Notes under the pieces: model-generated | Databases searched by the model: none | Told to the model about the DNA's origin: nothing | The model's input: the letters and a program-made list of their open reading frames with translations, nothing else | Shown here: piece after piece, positions 16,737 to 26,724 of the stretch | Numbering within the stretch: the first letter of the stretch is position 1 | Layout: each line of letters begins with the position of its first letter | Position numbers and translations under genes: made by a program | Origin: Blastopirellula sediminis | GTDB lineage: Bacteria > Planctomycetota > Planctomycetia > Pirellulales > Pirellulaceae | DNA: 64,000 bases | Assembly (NCBI RefSeq): GCF_020966755.1 | Contig: NZ_JAJKFT010000004.1 | Location: 620,001 to 684,000, forward strand | Direction: 5' to 3'

Positions 16737-18502
16737 GCAACCGCGTGATTCGTACATGGTTAGCCGCCGCGCTCGCCGCTGCCGGAATGTCGCAGCTAGC
16801 TTGCGAGGCCGTTGCGCAAATGCCGGGGCCGCTGCCGAACTGGGCCGTCAAGGCGGCGACGCCGATCAATCCGGTGCGTGGGCGCGAACTGATCGAACTC
16901 AATCCGTCGCGCCAGACGCAGCACTTTGAATTCGACGCAGAGATTGGATCGGGGCTCGCCAACGGGCCAATTCAACTGCTTCCGCCGACGAACCAGGAGA
17001 CTCCGGCTGCCGATCAGGATCGAACCAACGTCGCATTCATGGTTCCCAGTCGCAAGCAGGCGACTGAGCGACTGCTGCCGCCCACGGATGAGTATTTCAC
17101 GACGATTCAGCCGTTGCCCGAATCGATCGAAACGCCGGCTCCGATTGATGATCCCGACCTGCCGCCGCTCGAAGAAGAGCTTTGGAATCACGGCGGATCG
17201 TACCTGTATTGTCCCGAAGGGGATCGCCTGGGCTGGCCGACCGAAGAGGATCACGACCATTATGAGCTGCTGCGATTGCCGGAGAACTTCGTCGCGCCGC
17301 TGCCGCTAACCTATTTCGCTCAGTTCCTGGGGAACGATCCGATCAAGGTCTGGGACCTGACCTGGTTCCGCGGCTACAACAACTGGGAGCCGCGGTTCGT
17401 CGGTTACGGCAGTTACGAACTGATCGGCCTGGCTTACAAACAAGGAACGACGCGACAAGATGCGATCGGGCATCAACTGATCGCCGATTTCGATTTGCAA
17501 CTGACGGGGACCGAGCGGTTTCATCTTCAGTTCCGTCCGATCGGCAAGGGGAACACCGGCGGTTCGTACTATCAATTCAATGATCCTGCGGGCTACGTCG
17601 ACAACTCGACCGGCGAGCCGACTCGCTATTGGTTTGAAGGGGAGTTGGCCAGCATCTTTGGCGGCTACTTCAGTCCGTTTGCGGTGCGCGACATCTTTGT
17701 GACGGCGGGGCGTTTTCCATTCGCGCTGCAGAATGGGTTGTTGATGAACGACGAAATGCTGGGCGTCGTCGTTAACAAGAACACGATCTACGTCGGCAAC
17801 ATCAGCAACATCAACGTCCAGGGAATCTACGCGGCGACCGATGTCCGTAACACCGCGGATCCTGACTCCGGTTTGTTCGGCGTTAACGTTACTGCCGACT
17901 ATGATCGTGAGTTGCATGAGTTCAGCGCCTTGGCGCTCAACACGCCAGACGCGCCTGGCCGCAATCAACAATTCGTAGCCTACAGCCGGACGAAGTTTTA
18001 CGGCCCGGTCACGCTGACCGGCCGGGCGATGTTCAAGTTCGGGGACGAAGCGGGGATCGGCGAAGGGCAGTTGTTCGTGTTGGAGAGCAACCTGACGCGT
18101 TATTTTGAACATGAGTTCCTCGGCATCGACCACTGCGTCTATTACTGCAATGCGTTCTATGCTCGCGACGGATGGAACCCGGCCGGTAGCGGCAACTACA
18201 ACCGGTTGCGCACCGCGTTTGAAGTCGATCCGCTGGTGCAGATCGCTTCGGGACGTACGGTCGGCCCGAATAGCGGCGTCGCGCTCGGCGTGCAGTACTT
18301 CCGTCATCATGAAGACGAATCGATCATTCCCGAAATCGCCTTCGAGGCGCCGACCGGCGATCCGGTCTGGGGTTTTGGTCTCCGATATTTGCGCAAGACG
18401 AGCCAACGGACCTATTTCGAGGCGCTTGGCGTAATCAACTTCTCGGAGACTGAGATTTATCGCCGCGACGGCATTTCGATCTCAGAAACCATTCTGTTCT
18501 AG
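16733..18502 (+). CDS. Putative outer-membrane beta-barrel protein paired with the cytochrome
   Basis: About 589 residues from the GTG at 16733, which overlaps the cytochrome stop as GTGA. A signal peptide (RTWLAAALAAAGMSQLACEAVAQ) precedes a Pro-rich N-terminal region of about 180 residues. From about residue 200 the sequence alternates aromatic and polar residues in the manner of amphipathic strands (YGSYELIGLAYKQG, FHLQFRPIG, AVRDIFVTAGRFPF, GVALGVQYFRHH, FGLRYLRK, YFEALGVINF) and the chain ends in ETILF, the terminal Phe expected of outer-membrane barrels. No named family is recognised. Coupling to a multihaem cytochrome suggests a porin-cytochrome conduit, but this is inference. Confidence 0.65.
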   Translation: MSNRVIRTWLAAALAAAGMSQLACEAVAQMPGPLPNWAVKAATPINPVRGRELIELNPSRQTQHFEFDAEIGSGLANGPIQLLPPTNQETPAADQDRTNVAFMVPSRKQATERLLPPTDEYFTTIQPLPESIETPAPIDDPDLPPLEEELWNHGGSYLYCPEGDRLGWPTEEDHDHYELLRLPENFVAPLPLTYFAQFLGNDPIKVWDLTWFRGYNNWEPRFVGYGSYELIGLAYKQGTTRQDAIGHQLIADFDLQLTGTERFHLQFRPIGKGNTGGSYYQFNDPAGYVDNSTGEPTRYWFEGELASIFGGYFSPFAVRDIFVTAGRFPFALQNGLLMNDEMLGVVVNKNTIYVGNISNINVQGIYAATDVRNTADPDSGLFGVNVTADYDRELHEFSALALNTPDAPGRNQQFVAYSRTKFYGPVTLTGRAMFKFGDEAGIGEGQLFVLESNLTRYFEHEFLGIDHCVYYCNAFYARDGWNPAGSGNYNRLRTAFEVDPLVQIASGRTVGPNSGVALGVQYFRHHEDESIIPEIAFEAPTGDPVWGFGLRYLRKTSQRTYFEALGVINFSETEIYRRDGISISETILF

Positions 18503-18605
18503 TCGCGAACCGAGGGGGAACGGGGCGTAGTCCCCCCCAGTCGAACTCAGCGATTTGAGCTAAAATGGGGCGAAAATCCCCTTACGCTTTCTTTGAGAAT
18601 TGACC

Positions 18606-19889
18606 GTGACCAGTCGAATTGAGATTACCCCCGCGCCGCCGATTCTGGGATCGATCCTTCCCCCCGGATCGAAGAGTCTGACGAATCGGGCGCTGGTGAT
18701 CGCAGCCCTTGCCGAGGGGACCTCGGTTTTGACCGGCGCCTTGGAGAGCGAAGACACGCATGTGATGATCGAGAGCCTTTGCCGGCTCGGGATCGACGTC
18801 CAACATGATCCCCACGCCAAGGTGATTCGGGTCACGGGATGCGGCGGCGCGATTCCGGTGAGCGAAGCCGATCTGTTCGTCGCCAACAGCGGAACGACGA
18901 TTCGGTTTCTGACGGCGATGGTCGCGACCGGCGACGGCAAGTATCGACTCGACGGCATTCCGCGGATGCGCGAACGCCCGATCAAGGACTTGCTTGATAC
19001 GCTCGGCGAGCTCGGCGTCACTTGCATTAGCGAAACCGGCAACGGTTGTCCGCCGGTGGTGGTCGAGACGAGCGGCCTGGTTGGGGGCGTCGCCAAGATC
19101 GCCGGAGACATCAGCAGCCAATACCTGAGCGGCTTGATGATGGCGGCGCCTTACGCGAAGAACGGCGTGACGTTGGAAGTGGTGGGGGAATTGGTCTCGA
19201 AGCCGTACGTCCACATGACCGCCGCCGTGATGAGCGACTTTGGCGTGACGGTCGACGCCGGCGATTTGACGAAGCTGGTCATTCCGCCAGGCAAGTACGT
19301 CGGACGACGCTACGCGATCGAGCCCGACGCATCGGCCGCAAGTTACTTTTGGGGAGCGGCCGCGATCACCGGCGGCAGCGTTACGGTCGAAGGGCTCTCG
19401 CGCGATGCGCTCCAGGGAGACGTCGCTTTCTGCGAATGTCTCGAGCAGATGGGCTGCCAGGTCGAATATGGGACCGACTCGATCAAGGTGGTCGGCAGCC
19501 GGATGCACGGCATCTGCGTCGACATGAATGCGATCAGCGACACGGTGCAAACGCTCGCCGCCGTCGCCCTTTTTGCAGATGGGCCGACGACCGTGACCGG
19601 CGTCGCCCACAATCGCCACAAGGAAACCGATCGGATCGGCGACCTTGCTCATGAGCTGCGAAAGCTGGGCGCCATCGTCGAAGAGTTGGAAGATGGCCTG
19701 ACGATCATCCCCGGCAAGCTGCAAGGCGCCGAGATCGAAACGTACAACGATCACCGGATGGCGATGAGCCTGGCTTTGGTCGGGCTGCGTCAACCGGGAG
19801 TCGTTATCATGAATCCCGGCTGCACCAACAAGACGTACCCGCATTACTTTGCGGACCTGGCGCGGCTGGCCGGCGTCAACTTCCAGTAA
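18606..19889 (+). CDS. aroA: 3-phosphoshikimate 1-carboxyvinyltransferase (EPSP synthase)
   Basis: A 427-residue enzyme of the shikimate pathway that joins shikimate-3-phosphate and phosphoenolpyruvate. Signature segments are intact: [11 protein letters not shown] at residues 22-32, [12 protein letters not shown] near 98, [23 protein letters not shown], then [10 protein letters not shown] and [12 protein letters not shown] near the C-terminus, with the catalytic Lys, Asp, Glu and Arg positions in place. The GTG at 18606 is preferred; a TTG two codons earlier is possible. It stands alone, convergent with clpS, with only 31 bases between the stops. Confidence 0.95.
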   Translation: MTSRIEITPAPPILGSILPPGSKSLTNRALVIAALAEGTSVLTGALESEDTHVMIESLCRLGIDVQHDPHAKVIRVTGCGGAIPVSEADLFVANSGTTIRFLTAMVATGDGKYRLDGIPRMRERPIKDLLDTLGELGVTCISETGNGCPPVVVETSGLVGGVAKIAGDISSQYLSGLMMAAPYAKNGVTLEVVGELVSKPYVHMTAAVMSDFGVTVDAGDLTKLVIPPGKYVGRRYAIEPDASAASYFWGAAAITGGSVTVEGLSRDALQGDVAFCECLEQMGCQVEYGTDSIKVVGSRMHGICVDMNAISDTVQTLAAVALFADGPTTVTGVAHNRHKETDRIGDLAHELRKLGAIVEELEDGLTIIPGKLQGAEIETYNDHRMAMSLALVGLRQPGVVIMNPGCTNKTYPHYFADLARLAGVNFQ

Positions 19890-19920
19890 CGCCGCGCCCG
19901 GTTTCTTCAGAAGAGCCGCC

Positions 19921-20277
19921 CTATTGGGGCAGCGGTTCGAGCGTCACTCGCAGCGGGAGGGCGCCCTGGCTCTTCATCTGCGGATCGGCGCCGCACGAGC
20001 GGATCTGGTCCGCCTTCAGTTCGGCGACTTCGAGGGCGCCGCTCCAGATGGGGCCGCGGCCTTGATTGTGAACATTGATCGTTAGCTGGATGCACTTTTC
20101 CAGCTCATAGCCGAAGATCTTGCGGAGCGTCTCGATGACGAAGTCAAACGTGTTGATGTCGTCGTTATGCAAGATCACGGCGTACGGCGGCTGACGCTTC
20201 GTCTGGTCGCGCGTGTCGGTCTTGGTGTCGGATTGCGTCGCGGGGGCGTCTACCACCGCCGAATCTTGTTTCGCCAT
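19921..20277 (-). CDS. clpS: ATP-dependent Clp protease adaptor ClpS
   Basis: A 118-residue adaptor that delivers N-degron substrates to ClpA/ClpC with ClpP. After a charged, disordered 30-residue N-terminus comes the family core: PYAVILHNDDINTFDFVIETL, in which the NDD and neighbouring residues line the N-degron pocket, then KIFGYELEKCIQLTINVHNQGRG with the conserved His. The tail LRVTLEPLPQ is typical. The ATG at 20277 follows a GGGAG site. No clp protease gene is adjacent; clpB lies far away at 53.7 kb. Confidence 0.93.
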   Translation of the reverse strand: MAKQDSAVVDAPATQSDTKTDTRDQTKRQPPYAVILHNDDINTFDFVIETLRKIFGYELEKCIQLTINVHNQGRGPIWSGALEVAELKADQIRSCGADPQMKSQGALPLRVTLEPLPQ

Positions 20278-20541
20278 GTTTTCGTTTCTCCCACCCTGGG
20301 GGACAAAAGTCGATCCCTTTTGGTTATCGCGGGGGAAACCGGTTTGTCAATTTTTTTCTCGCCCGGCGGCCTACAGGAAATCGCGCCGCAGCGGACCGAC
20401 TTGTCCGCCGCTGGCGCGAGTATTTCCCGAAAGGTGCGAGCCCGTCAGATCTTCCCCGATCAAAACTCGGTTGGCGTCCGTGCCAATAAATCGCCGCCCG
20501 TGGCGTACTCGAGCGATCGGTGCGGAAGGAGCTGATTTGGG

Positions 20542-21126
20542 TTAGTCGTTCGGAATCATCGAATCGTCGACGACCTGAAGCAACTTGGAGATGCAGAGCT
20601 TGTTCATGCTGGTGCGACGCGTGTGGGCTTCGACGCGGAGCGACTCGTGCAGGCTCTTCGGCAGGCGAACGGTGATCACGCGGGTCGGCTCTTTCGATTC
20701 GGCCTGCGGGCTGGTCCGTTCACGCAGCTTGGCGATCATCAACTGGATCTCGCCGTACTCTTCGCATTTCTCAAAGTCGGTCAGTTGTTCCGGCACGTTG
20801 AACAAGCGACGGACGACCCCTTCGACGCCGAGGATCTCGCGGAAGAAGGTGACCCAGTCCGGCGATTGACGGAACAGGTCGCGAGCGACTCGCAGGGCTT
20901 CCTGCTTCTTTTCGGCGACCGGAGCTTGCGGAGCCATCGTGGCGACCGAGGTGGTCGGGCCGGCGGTGGTCGGCGTGGTCGGGCCTTGCGACAGCGGCGA
21001 GGTCGGCATCGGGGCCGGCTGGCTCAGTCGCTGCGGGGCCGCGGCGTACGGGTTGTTCTGGGCATAACCGGTTTGCGGCTGGCTCGTGTTGGCGAACGTG
21101 CTGCCGTGCTGGTGGAAATCGGGCAT
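20542..21126 (-). CDS. Ribbon-helix-helix (HicB-like/Arc-type) protein
   Basis: A 194-residue protein whose last 50 residues form an RHH DNA-binding motif: TRVITVRLPKSLHESLRVEAHTRRTSMNKLC, a strand followed by two helices as in Arc and the C-terminal part of HicB. The first 70 residues are low-complexity, rich in Pro, Thr, Gln and Ala. The middle (SPDWVTFFREILGVEGVVRRLF...FEKCEEYGEIQLMI) is an unassigned helical domain. AGGAG stands just before the ATG. No hicA-like toxin is next to it, so a toxin-antitoxin role is not supported; a stand-alone regulator is more likely. Confidence 0.7.
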   Translation of the reverse strand: MPDFHQHGSTFANTSQPQTGYAQNNPYAAAPQRLSQPAPMPTSPLSQGPTTPTTAGPTTSVATMAPQAPVAEKKQEALRVARDLFRQSPDWVTFFREILGVEGVVRRLFNVPEQLTDFEKCEEYGEIQLMIAKLRERTSPQAESKEPTRVITVRLPKSLHESLRVEAHTRRTSMNKLCISKLLQVVDDSMIPND

Positions 21127-21565
21127 TTCGGGCTCCTTCCTTTCGATTGGAAATTGGCGTTCAGTCCTTCACCGTGAACGCGACGGTAAAGGGTATCCCA
21201 GAATCCTTGCCATCGAGTCAAGAGCAGCATCGAAATGATTGCAATGCAAGCACTTACAGCTGACAGCAGTGCATGCATCTTTTGGCGGCAGTCGCGCCAC
21301 TTTTTTGGGCACGAGGTGAGTTGCACAAGTTTTAGGCAGCTTCGGTTTTCACATCGTGGAGAGTGTCCGCCTCCAAACCGCCAATTTTGTCGAAAATAGT
21401 TCAAAAAGTTTCCCGAATGGCCGTTTTGCGCACGAAAAAGCCCGGCCAGGTTCAAACCGGGCCGGGCGTGTGCCATGTCTTCTGAGCATGGCGGATTTCT
21501 GGCGTCGCTTGAGCCATGCGTTTCAGTTATGGCTCAACGCGTGGCGCTTGCTAGCAGGTTTCGGC
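21127..21565. other. Intergenic region between two minus-strand genes
   Basis: The 439 bases hold the upstream region of the RHH gene and the 3' end of the sugar isomerase gene. Besides the terminator at 21440-21467, there are two small palindromes after the isomerase stop (GCCATG...CATGGC near 21473-21493 and TGAGCCAT...ATGGCTCA near 21510-21537). No gene is visible. Confidence 0.4.
21440..21467 (-). terminator. Hairpin terminator of the sugar isomerase gene
   Basis: GCCCGGCC and GGCCGGGC pair around a short loop, and AAAAA at 21435-21439 gives a minus-strand U-tract. It lies about 100 bases past the stop. Confidence 0.65.
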
Positions 21566-22465
21566 TTAGCCGAGCTTCTCGGCGCAACGTTCCAGAAGCT
21601 TGCGGGTCGCGACGATCCCTTCGACTTCCGGTAGCTTGCTACCTTCGTATTCAACGCCGACATAGCCATGATAGCCATGCTTCTTGACGACGATTTCCAT
21701 CATCTTGAAGTAGTCGGTGCGGGTTTCGTTCCCGTCCGCGTCGAAGTCGTGGCTCTTGGCGCTGACCGCCTTGGCGAACGGCATCGTTTCGTCGACCCCT
21801 TTGTAGCGGTCATAGTCATGGAAGTTGCCGAAGTCGGGCAGGGTGCCGCAGTTCGGCAGGTCGACCGTCTTCATCACGCCGGCGAGCCATTCGCCGTTCG
21901 ACGACAGACCGCCATGGTTTTCGACGATCACGTTGATGTCGTACGGCTTGGCGAATTCGCTCAGGCGGCGGAGACCGTCGGCGGCCAGCTTCTGGCCTTC
22001 TTCGTACTTGGCGTCGGTCTGGGCGTTGACGCGAATCGAGTGGCAGCCGAGGAACTTGGCCGCTTCGACCCACTTGTAGTGGTTTTCGACCGCTTGGGTT
22101 CGTTTGGCGTCGTCGCTGGCGCCGAGCGGGCCTTCGCCGTCAATCATGATCAGCAGGCGTTTCACGCCCAGATCGTCGCTGCGGGTGATCATTTCGCCCA
22201 GGTACTTTTCGTCCTTGGCTTTGTTGGCGAAGAATTGGTTGACGTATTCGATCGCTTCGATGCCGCACTCTTCTTTGGCGACTTTGGCGAAGTCGAGGTT
22301 ATCGAGTTTGTTGCCCTTCAGCGCTTTGTGGAGCGACCATTGGGCGAGCGAGATTTTGAAAGGAGCTTTGGCGTCGTCGGCAAATAGCGACGCGGTCGGC
22401 AGAGCGAAGGCGCCAGCGGCGGCGGCCGACAGTTTCAGAAACGAGCGGCGATCAAAATGGGTCAT
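21566..22465 (-). CDS. Tat-exported sugar phosphate isomerase/epimerase (xylose isomerase-like TIM barrel)
   Basis: A 299-residue protein with a twin-arginine signal ([21 protein letters not shown]). The mature part is an AP-endonuclease-2-like TIM barrel: [63 protein letters not shown] and [10 protein letters not shown]. The Glu of VENHGG, the Asp/His of LPDFGNFHD and the last Glu are likely metal ligands. Such exported epimerase-like proteins are abundant in planctomycetes and are thought to act on carbohydrates in the periplasm. The exact sugar is unknown. Confidence 0.85.
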   Translation of the reverse strand: MTHFDRRSFLKLSAAAAGAFALPTASLFADDAKAPFKISLAQWSLHKALKGNKLDNLDFAKVAKEECGIEAIEYVNQFFANKAKDEKYLGEMITRSDDLGVKRLLIMIDGEGPLGASDDAKRTQAVENHYKWVEAAKFLGCHSIRVNAQTDAKYEEGQKLAADGLRRLSEFAKPYDINVIVENHGGLSSNGEWLAGVMKTVDLPNCGTLPDFGNFHDYDRYKGVDETMPFAKAVSAKSHDFDADGNETRTDYFKMMEIVVKKHGYHGYVGVEYEGSKLPEVEGIVATRKLLERCAEKLG

Positions 22466-22657
22466 GCGTGAGGAGTCCTCTGATGGAGTGCGTTACTATC
22501 GTGGGGTTTTCACGGGATTCGTGACGTAACTCAAATATATCCCGGGAAAATACGGCACACAACGAACGCACGCCCGCGAAGGCTATTTCTCCGCGGCATT
22601 ATCGGCACGACCCGACTCCGATCGCCTTGCAAGGGCGGCGAGCTCCGCCTTCGCCCC

Positions 22658-23236
22658 CTATTTGGCTGCTGGCGACGCTGGCGCGCTGCCGCTCGACTCG
22701 CGTGCGCCCGCCTCTTCTAGGATCTTCACCGTGCTGGTCTTTCCCGCCATCTTGGCGAACATGATCGCCGTCTGCTGCGTGGGGCTGGTCGAGTTGACGT
22801 TCGCTCCGGCGCTGATCAACGCCTTGAGCGTCTCGTCATGTCCTTTGAACGCAGCGCCGGAGACCGCGGTCAGTCCGGCGCGGTTTTGTGCGTCCAAGTC
22901 GACCCCGTCCGTCTTTAACAGTTCGGCGACCACATCACCGCTGTCGCGGTAGGCGGCGACGATCAGCAGCGTATCGCCGCGCGGGCTCCGGACGTTGGGG
23001 GAATGGCCGTCGGTCAGAAACTGCCGCACCTTGGCGGCGTCATCGTCGCGCACCGCCTGAAATATCTCATCGATCAGTTGGGCCGACGCTTCCTTGTCGA
23101 GGGGCACGCCGGCCGAACTGACGAGCGGGGGAGATTCGACTGGGGGCGTCATCGCAAACAGGCCAGCCATTCCGACGATGGCGAGCAGCGCGGCGCAAAT
23201 CGCAAACTGGGCGGCGAAGCGAAGGAACATCAGCAT
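22658..23236 (-). CDS. Membrane-anchored ankyrin-repeat protein
   Basis: A 192-residue protein with an N-terminal hydrophobic segment (residues about 8-30) followed by three to four ankyrin repeats: IFQAVRDDDAAKVRQFLTDGHSPNVRSPRGDTLLIVAAY, LLKTDGVDLDAQNRAGLTAVSGAAFKGH, and LISAGANVNSTSPTQQTAIMFAKMAG. The tail is low-complexity Ser/Ala/Pro. It should display a protein-binding surface outside the cytoplasmic membrane. It is divergent from a LysR gene, with 222 bases between the starts. The partner is unknown. Confidence 0.85.
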   Translation of the reverse strand: MLMFLRFAAQFAICAALLAIVGMAGLFAMTPPVESPPLVSSAGVPLDKEASAQLIDEIFQAVRDDDAAKVRQFLTDGHSPNVRSPRGDTLLIVAAYRDSGDVVAELLKTDGVDLDAQNRAGLTAVSGAAFKGHDETLKALISAGANVNSTSPTQQTAIMFAKMAGKTSTVKILEEAGARESSGSAPASPAAK

Positions 23237-23416
23237 GTCGGGCGACTCCAGTAGGGGGCTGCTGGCGAGGAGGAGAAATAGGGGCGCTTCGTCCGGTCAG
23301 ACGACGCGGACGAAGCGCCTTTCCCACCCTATTCTCTTGCGGCGAGACGCCGCCGTCCTCACTGCTAATCATTTTCGCCCTAAATGCATCATGCTTCCAA
23401 TGCATTATCGCGATAT

Positions 23417-23429
23417 ATACAATGCGTAT
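23417..23429 (+). promoter_or_regulatory. Candidate LysR-type binding site
   Basis: ATAC-AATGC-GTAT is an interrupted palindrome with the T-N11-A frame favoured by LysR regulators. It lies 30 bases before the LysR start, in the divergent region with the ankyrin gene. Confidence 0.4.
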
Positions 23430-23458
23430 CGGTTATTGATTCTCCTGGGGAGGCGGCG

Positions 23459-24346
23459 ATGGAAATCAGTCAGTTGCGTTACTTCTTGAAAGTAGCCGAG
23501 TGGAAGAACTTCACCCGGGCGGCGGAAGATTTGCTCGTGTCGCAGCCGGCGCTCAGCCGTTCGATCGGCAAGTTGGAAGAAGAGTTGGGCCAGCCGGTTT
23601 TTGAGCGTCAGACCCGATCGGTCGTTCTGACCGAAGCGGGACGGCTGCTTCAATCACGCGCCGAACAGATCCTCTCGCTGATCGAAGATACGAAGTCCGA
23701 AATCACCGACGACGGTCGGACCGGGCGCATTCGAGTCGGCGCCATCCCGACGATCGCTCCTTACTTCCTGCCGGGGCTGCTGCAGTCGTTCGCCGAGTCT
23801 TCTCCCGAAGCGACCCTAACCGTCCAGGAAGAAGTTACCGAAAAATTGCTGCAAAGACTCGGCCAGGGAGAGATCGACGTGGCGCTGTTGGCGCTGCCGG
23901 TTTCGATGCAACATATCGAGGTCGAAAGCCTGTTTGACGAAGAGCTGTTTCTGGCGATGCCGGCCGGGCATCCACTGACGAGCAAGAAACGGATCACGAT
24001 CGCCGACGTTCGTCCTTATCCCTTTATCTTGCTGGACGAGGCGCACTGCTTATCGGACAACATCGTTTCGTTCTGCCGGCAGAAGTCGTTCCACCCCGTT
24101 TCGATCGAGAAAACCAGCCAATTGGCGACCGTGCAGGAACTGGTCGCGCTGGGGCATGGGGTTTCGATGGTTCCGGAGATGGCCCGCCGTCTGGATCATG
24201 ACCCGCGGAGGACTTATAGTTCGCTCAGTTCCCCGAAGCCGGTCCGGACGATTGCGATGGCCTGGAATCCCTACCGGTTTCAAAGTCGCTTGGTAGAACG
24301 GTTTAAGGCGGTAACCCGAAAATTTCGTTCCGCCGAAGCGGCGTGA
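23459..24346 (+). CDS. LysR family transcriptional regulator
   Basis: A 295-residue regulator. The start at 23459 is chosen because [15 protein letters not shown] is the classical LysR beginning and GGAGG stands before it. The helix-turn-helix is at residues about 18-40 ([27 protein letters not shown]), followed by [18 protein letters not shown]. The effector domain begins near residue 90 ([23 protein letters not shown]). The sequence resembles the CynR/OxyR-like branch, but the ligand cannot be named. The divergent ankyrin gene is the obvious candidate target. Confidence 0.92.
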   Translation: MEISQLRYFLKVAEWKNFTRAAEDLLVSQPALSRSIGKLEEELGQPVFERQTRSVVLTEAGRLLQSRAEQILSLIEDTKSEITDDGRTGRIRVGAIPTIAPYFLPGLLQSFAESSPEATLTVQEEVTEKLLQRLGQGEIDVALLALPVSMQHIEVESLFDEELFLAMPAGHPLTSKKRITIADVRPYPFILLDEAHCLSDNIVSFCRQKSFHPVSIEKTSQLATVQELVALGHGVSMVPEMARRLDHDPRRTYSSLSSPKPVRTIAMAWNPYRFQSRLVERFKAVTRKFRSAEAA

Positions 24347-24471
24347 ACCTAATTCGGGGGGCGAGCGTCTCACCTGTTCCGCCGCGCAAGACTATTGGAG
24401 GTTTCGCGCGTCGGGCTAAGATAATGACAGAAGCGATTCTTTCACCCAACCATAGGTAAATACGAGGCCGC

Positions 24472-25797
24472 GTGACTCAACGAGAACGGAAACAAAGCGT
24501 TGCCGAAGAAAAATCGGTATTGGTCAAAGTCATCCTGCCAGAAACGGTTGTGAGCGACGATCCTCTCGACGAACTGGAAGGGTTGGCCACTACGGCCGGC
24601 ACCGAAGTCGTCGGGAGAATGACGCAGCGGCGCGACAAGCCGGAGACGGCGAGCTATCTCGGTTCGGGGAAAGTCGAAGAGTTGAAGTTGTGCGCCGAAG
24701 CTTCTGGCGCCGACGTGATCATCTTCGACAACGAACTCTCTCCCGCTCAGACCCGCAACCTGGAACAGGGGACCGGTCTGAAGGTGATCGATCGGACGGA
24801 GTTGATCCTCGACATCTTTGCGACGCATGCGCGCACCTACGAATCGCGTCTCGCCGTCGAACTGGCGCAGTTGGAGTATTCGCTGCCGCGACTTAAGCGG
24901 ATGTGGAGCCACTTGGACCGCATCAAGATGGGCGTCGGTATGCGTGGTCCGGGCGAAAAGCAATTGGAAGTCGACCGTCGCTTGGTGGAGAAGCGGATCA
25001 AAGATCTCAAAGACGACCTGGCGAAAGTTCAAGGTCGCCGCGAACGAGAAGTTGCATCGCGTCGCGACGTGATCACGATTTCGATCGTCGGCTATACGAA
25101 CGCCGGCAAGAGCACGCTGATGAACTTTCTGACCGACGCGCAGGTGTTGGCCGAGGACAAGCTGTTCGCAACGCTCGATACCCGCACGCGTCGTTGGTAT
25201 CTCCCGCACTGGGGACCGGTGCTGCTAAGCGATACGGTCGGTTTCATCCGCGATTTGCCTCACCGTTTGATCGCCAGCTTTAAGGCGACGCTTGAAGAAG
25301 CGCGTCAGGCCGACGCGCTGCTGCATGTCGCTGACGCGAGCAGTTCCGACGTTGAGAACCAGATTCGGGCGGTCTATGAAGTGTTGGCCGAAATCGGCAT
25401 CGAAGAAAAGGATATGCTTCTCGTGCTGAACAAGATCGACGCGGTTGAAGATCGTCGTCGACTCGACATGCTGCTGGAGCGTCATCCCGACGCGCTGCTG
25501 ATCAGTGCGAAGACCGGCGAAGGTCGCGAGAAATTCGCGCTCGCCGTCAGCGACGCGCTCAGCCGGAGCTTCCGTGACGTCGACGTCGAGACCAACATCG
25601 ACAACGGCAAGTTGATGGCCTATCTGGCCGCGCATGGCGAAGTCATCTCGAAGACTTACAGCGAGACGCGCGTCCGGATTCATTGCCGCTTGCCGGCCCA
25701 CTTCCTGGGACGGATCGATGACGCGGACACGGTGATTACGGATCATGTCCCGACCGCAACGGCGGTTGGCGAAGATTCGATCGAAGAAGTCGCCTGA
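24472..25797 (+). CDS. hflX: Ribosome-associated GTPase HflX
   Basis: A 441-residue GTPase that splits stalled or heat-damaged ribosomes in studied bacteria. The N-terminal HflX domain carries LGSGKVEEL, VIIFDNELSPAQTRNLE and VIDRTELILDIFA. A coiled linker (MGVGMRGPGEKQLEVDRR) leads to the G domain: GYTNAGKST (P-loop) near residue 207, DTVGF and NKID. A GTG at 24472 is used as start. The SDR gene starts two bases after its stop, so they form a unit. Confidence 0.93.
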   Translation: MTQRERKQSVAEEKSVLVKVILPETVVSDDPLDELEGLATTAGTEVVGRMTQRRDKPETASYLGSGKVEELKLCAEASGADVIIFDNELSPAQTRNLEQGTGLKVIDRTELILDIFATHARTYESRLAVELAQLEYSLPRLKRMWSHLDRIKMGVGMRGPGEKQLEVDRRLVEKRIKDLKDDLAKVQGRREREVASRRDVITISIVGYTNAGKSTLMNFLTDAQVLAEDKLFATLDTRTRRWYLPHWGPVLLSDTVGFIRDLPHRLIASFKATLEEARQADALLHVADASSSDVENQIRAVYEVLAEIGIEEKDMLLVLNKIDAVEDRRRLDMLLERHPDALLISAKTGEGREKFALAVSDALSRSFRDVDVETNIDNGKLMAYLAAHGEVISKTYSETRVRIHCRLPAHFLGRIDDADTVITDHVPTATAVGEDSIEEVA

Positions 25798-25799
25798 CG

Positions 25800-26591
25800 A
25801 TGGGGCGTCGGCAGTTACGCGACCTGCGTGCCATCGTTACCGGCGCTTCGAGCGGAATCGGGCGAGAGCTGACGCTGCAACTAATCGCCGCCGGCGCCAA
25901 AGTAGTGGCGACCGCGCGGCGAGAAGATCGCTTGCAAGCGTTGGCCAGTGAAGCCGCCGCGCCCGATCGATTGGTCGTCGTTCCCGGCGACGTTTGCGAT
26001 TCGCAGCTCCGCACGCAACTGGTGCAGACCGCGTGCGAACGCTTTGGCGGACTCGATTTGCTGATCAACAACGCTGGCATCGGGGCGCTTGGTCCGTTTG
26101 CCGATGGATCGTCCGAGCGACTCCGCACAGTCATGGAAGTCAATTTCTTTGCGCCGGTCGAACTGATTCGCGAGGCGATTCCGGCGCTGCGTCAGGGGAG
26201 AACGCCGGCCATCTGCAACGTTTCTTCGATCCTCGCCCATCGAGCTGTGCCCGCCAAAAGCGAGTACTGCGCCAGCAAGTTTGCGATCCACGGGTTCAGC
26301 GACGCCCTGCGGGCAGAACTCGCTAGCGAAGGTATCGACATGATCCTGGTCAGTCCCAGTACGACGGAAAGTGAGTTTTCGTCCGCCGTGATCGAAAAGT
26401 CGGGGCGTCAGCCGGCGAAAGGGAAGGGGGCGATGACCTCTGCTGCGGTAGCCAGAGCTGCGATTAAGGCGGTTCAATCCGGCAAGCATGAGGTGATTCT
26501 CAGCCTCGGCGGTAAGGGCTTGGTCTGGCTCGATCGATTAGCGCCGACCTTGTCGGATTGGCTGGTCGCCCGCTTCGGATTCGACCGCTGA
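25800..26591 (+). CDS. Short-chain dehydrogenase/reductase
   Basis: A 263-residue SDR enzyme. TGASSGIG near residue 16 binds the dinucleotide, NNAGIG stabilises the fold, and NVSS...YCASK gives the catalytic Ser, Tyr and Lys. Basic residues after the second strand (ATARREDRL) favour NADP(H). The ATG is two bases after the hflX stop. Substrate specificity cannot be read. Confidence 0.88.
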   Translation: MGRRQLRDLRAIVTGASSGIGRELTLQLIAAGAKVVATARREDRLQALASEAAAPDRLVVVPGDVCDSQLRTQLVQTACERFGGLDLLINNAGIGALGPFADGSSERLRTVMEVNFFAPVELIREAIPALRQGRTPAICNVSSILAHRAVPAKSEYCASKFAIHGFSDALRAELASEGIDMILVSPSTTESEFSSAVIEKSGRQPAKGKGAMTSAAVARAAIKAVQSGKHEVILSLGGKGLVWLDRLAPTLSDWLVARFGFDR

Positions 26592-26724
26592 CCACTGGCG
26601 TCAGGAAAAAAGTCTTGGCGTAATGATTTCCAATTGAGCCGAGATCGTTTATCATTGCGGTAGTGCTTTCGCACTTATTCCTACCTTACGCGCAATCTTT
26701 TTACCCGCCTAAACGGAGCGCCAC

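Noticed and set aside
20542-21126. A HicAB toxin-antitoxin system
   Set aside because: Only a ribbon-helix-helix part is present and no hicA-like gene flanks it on either side.
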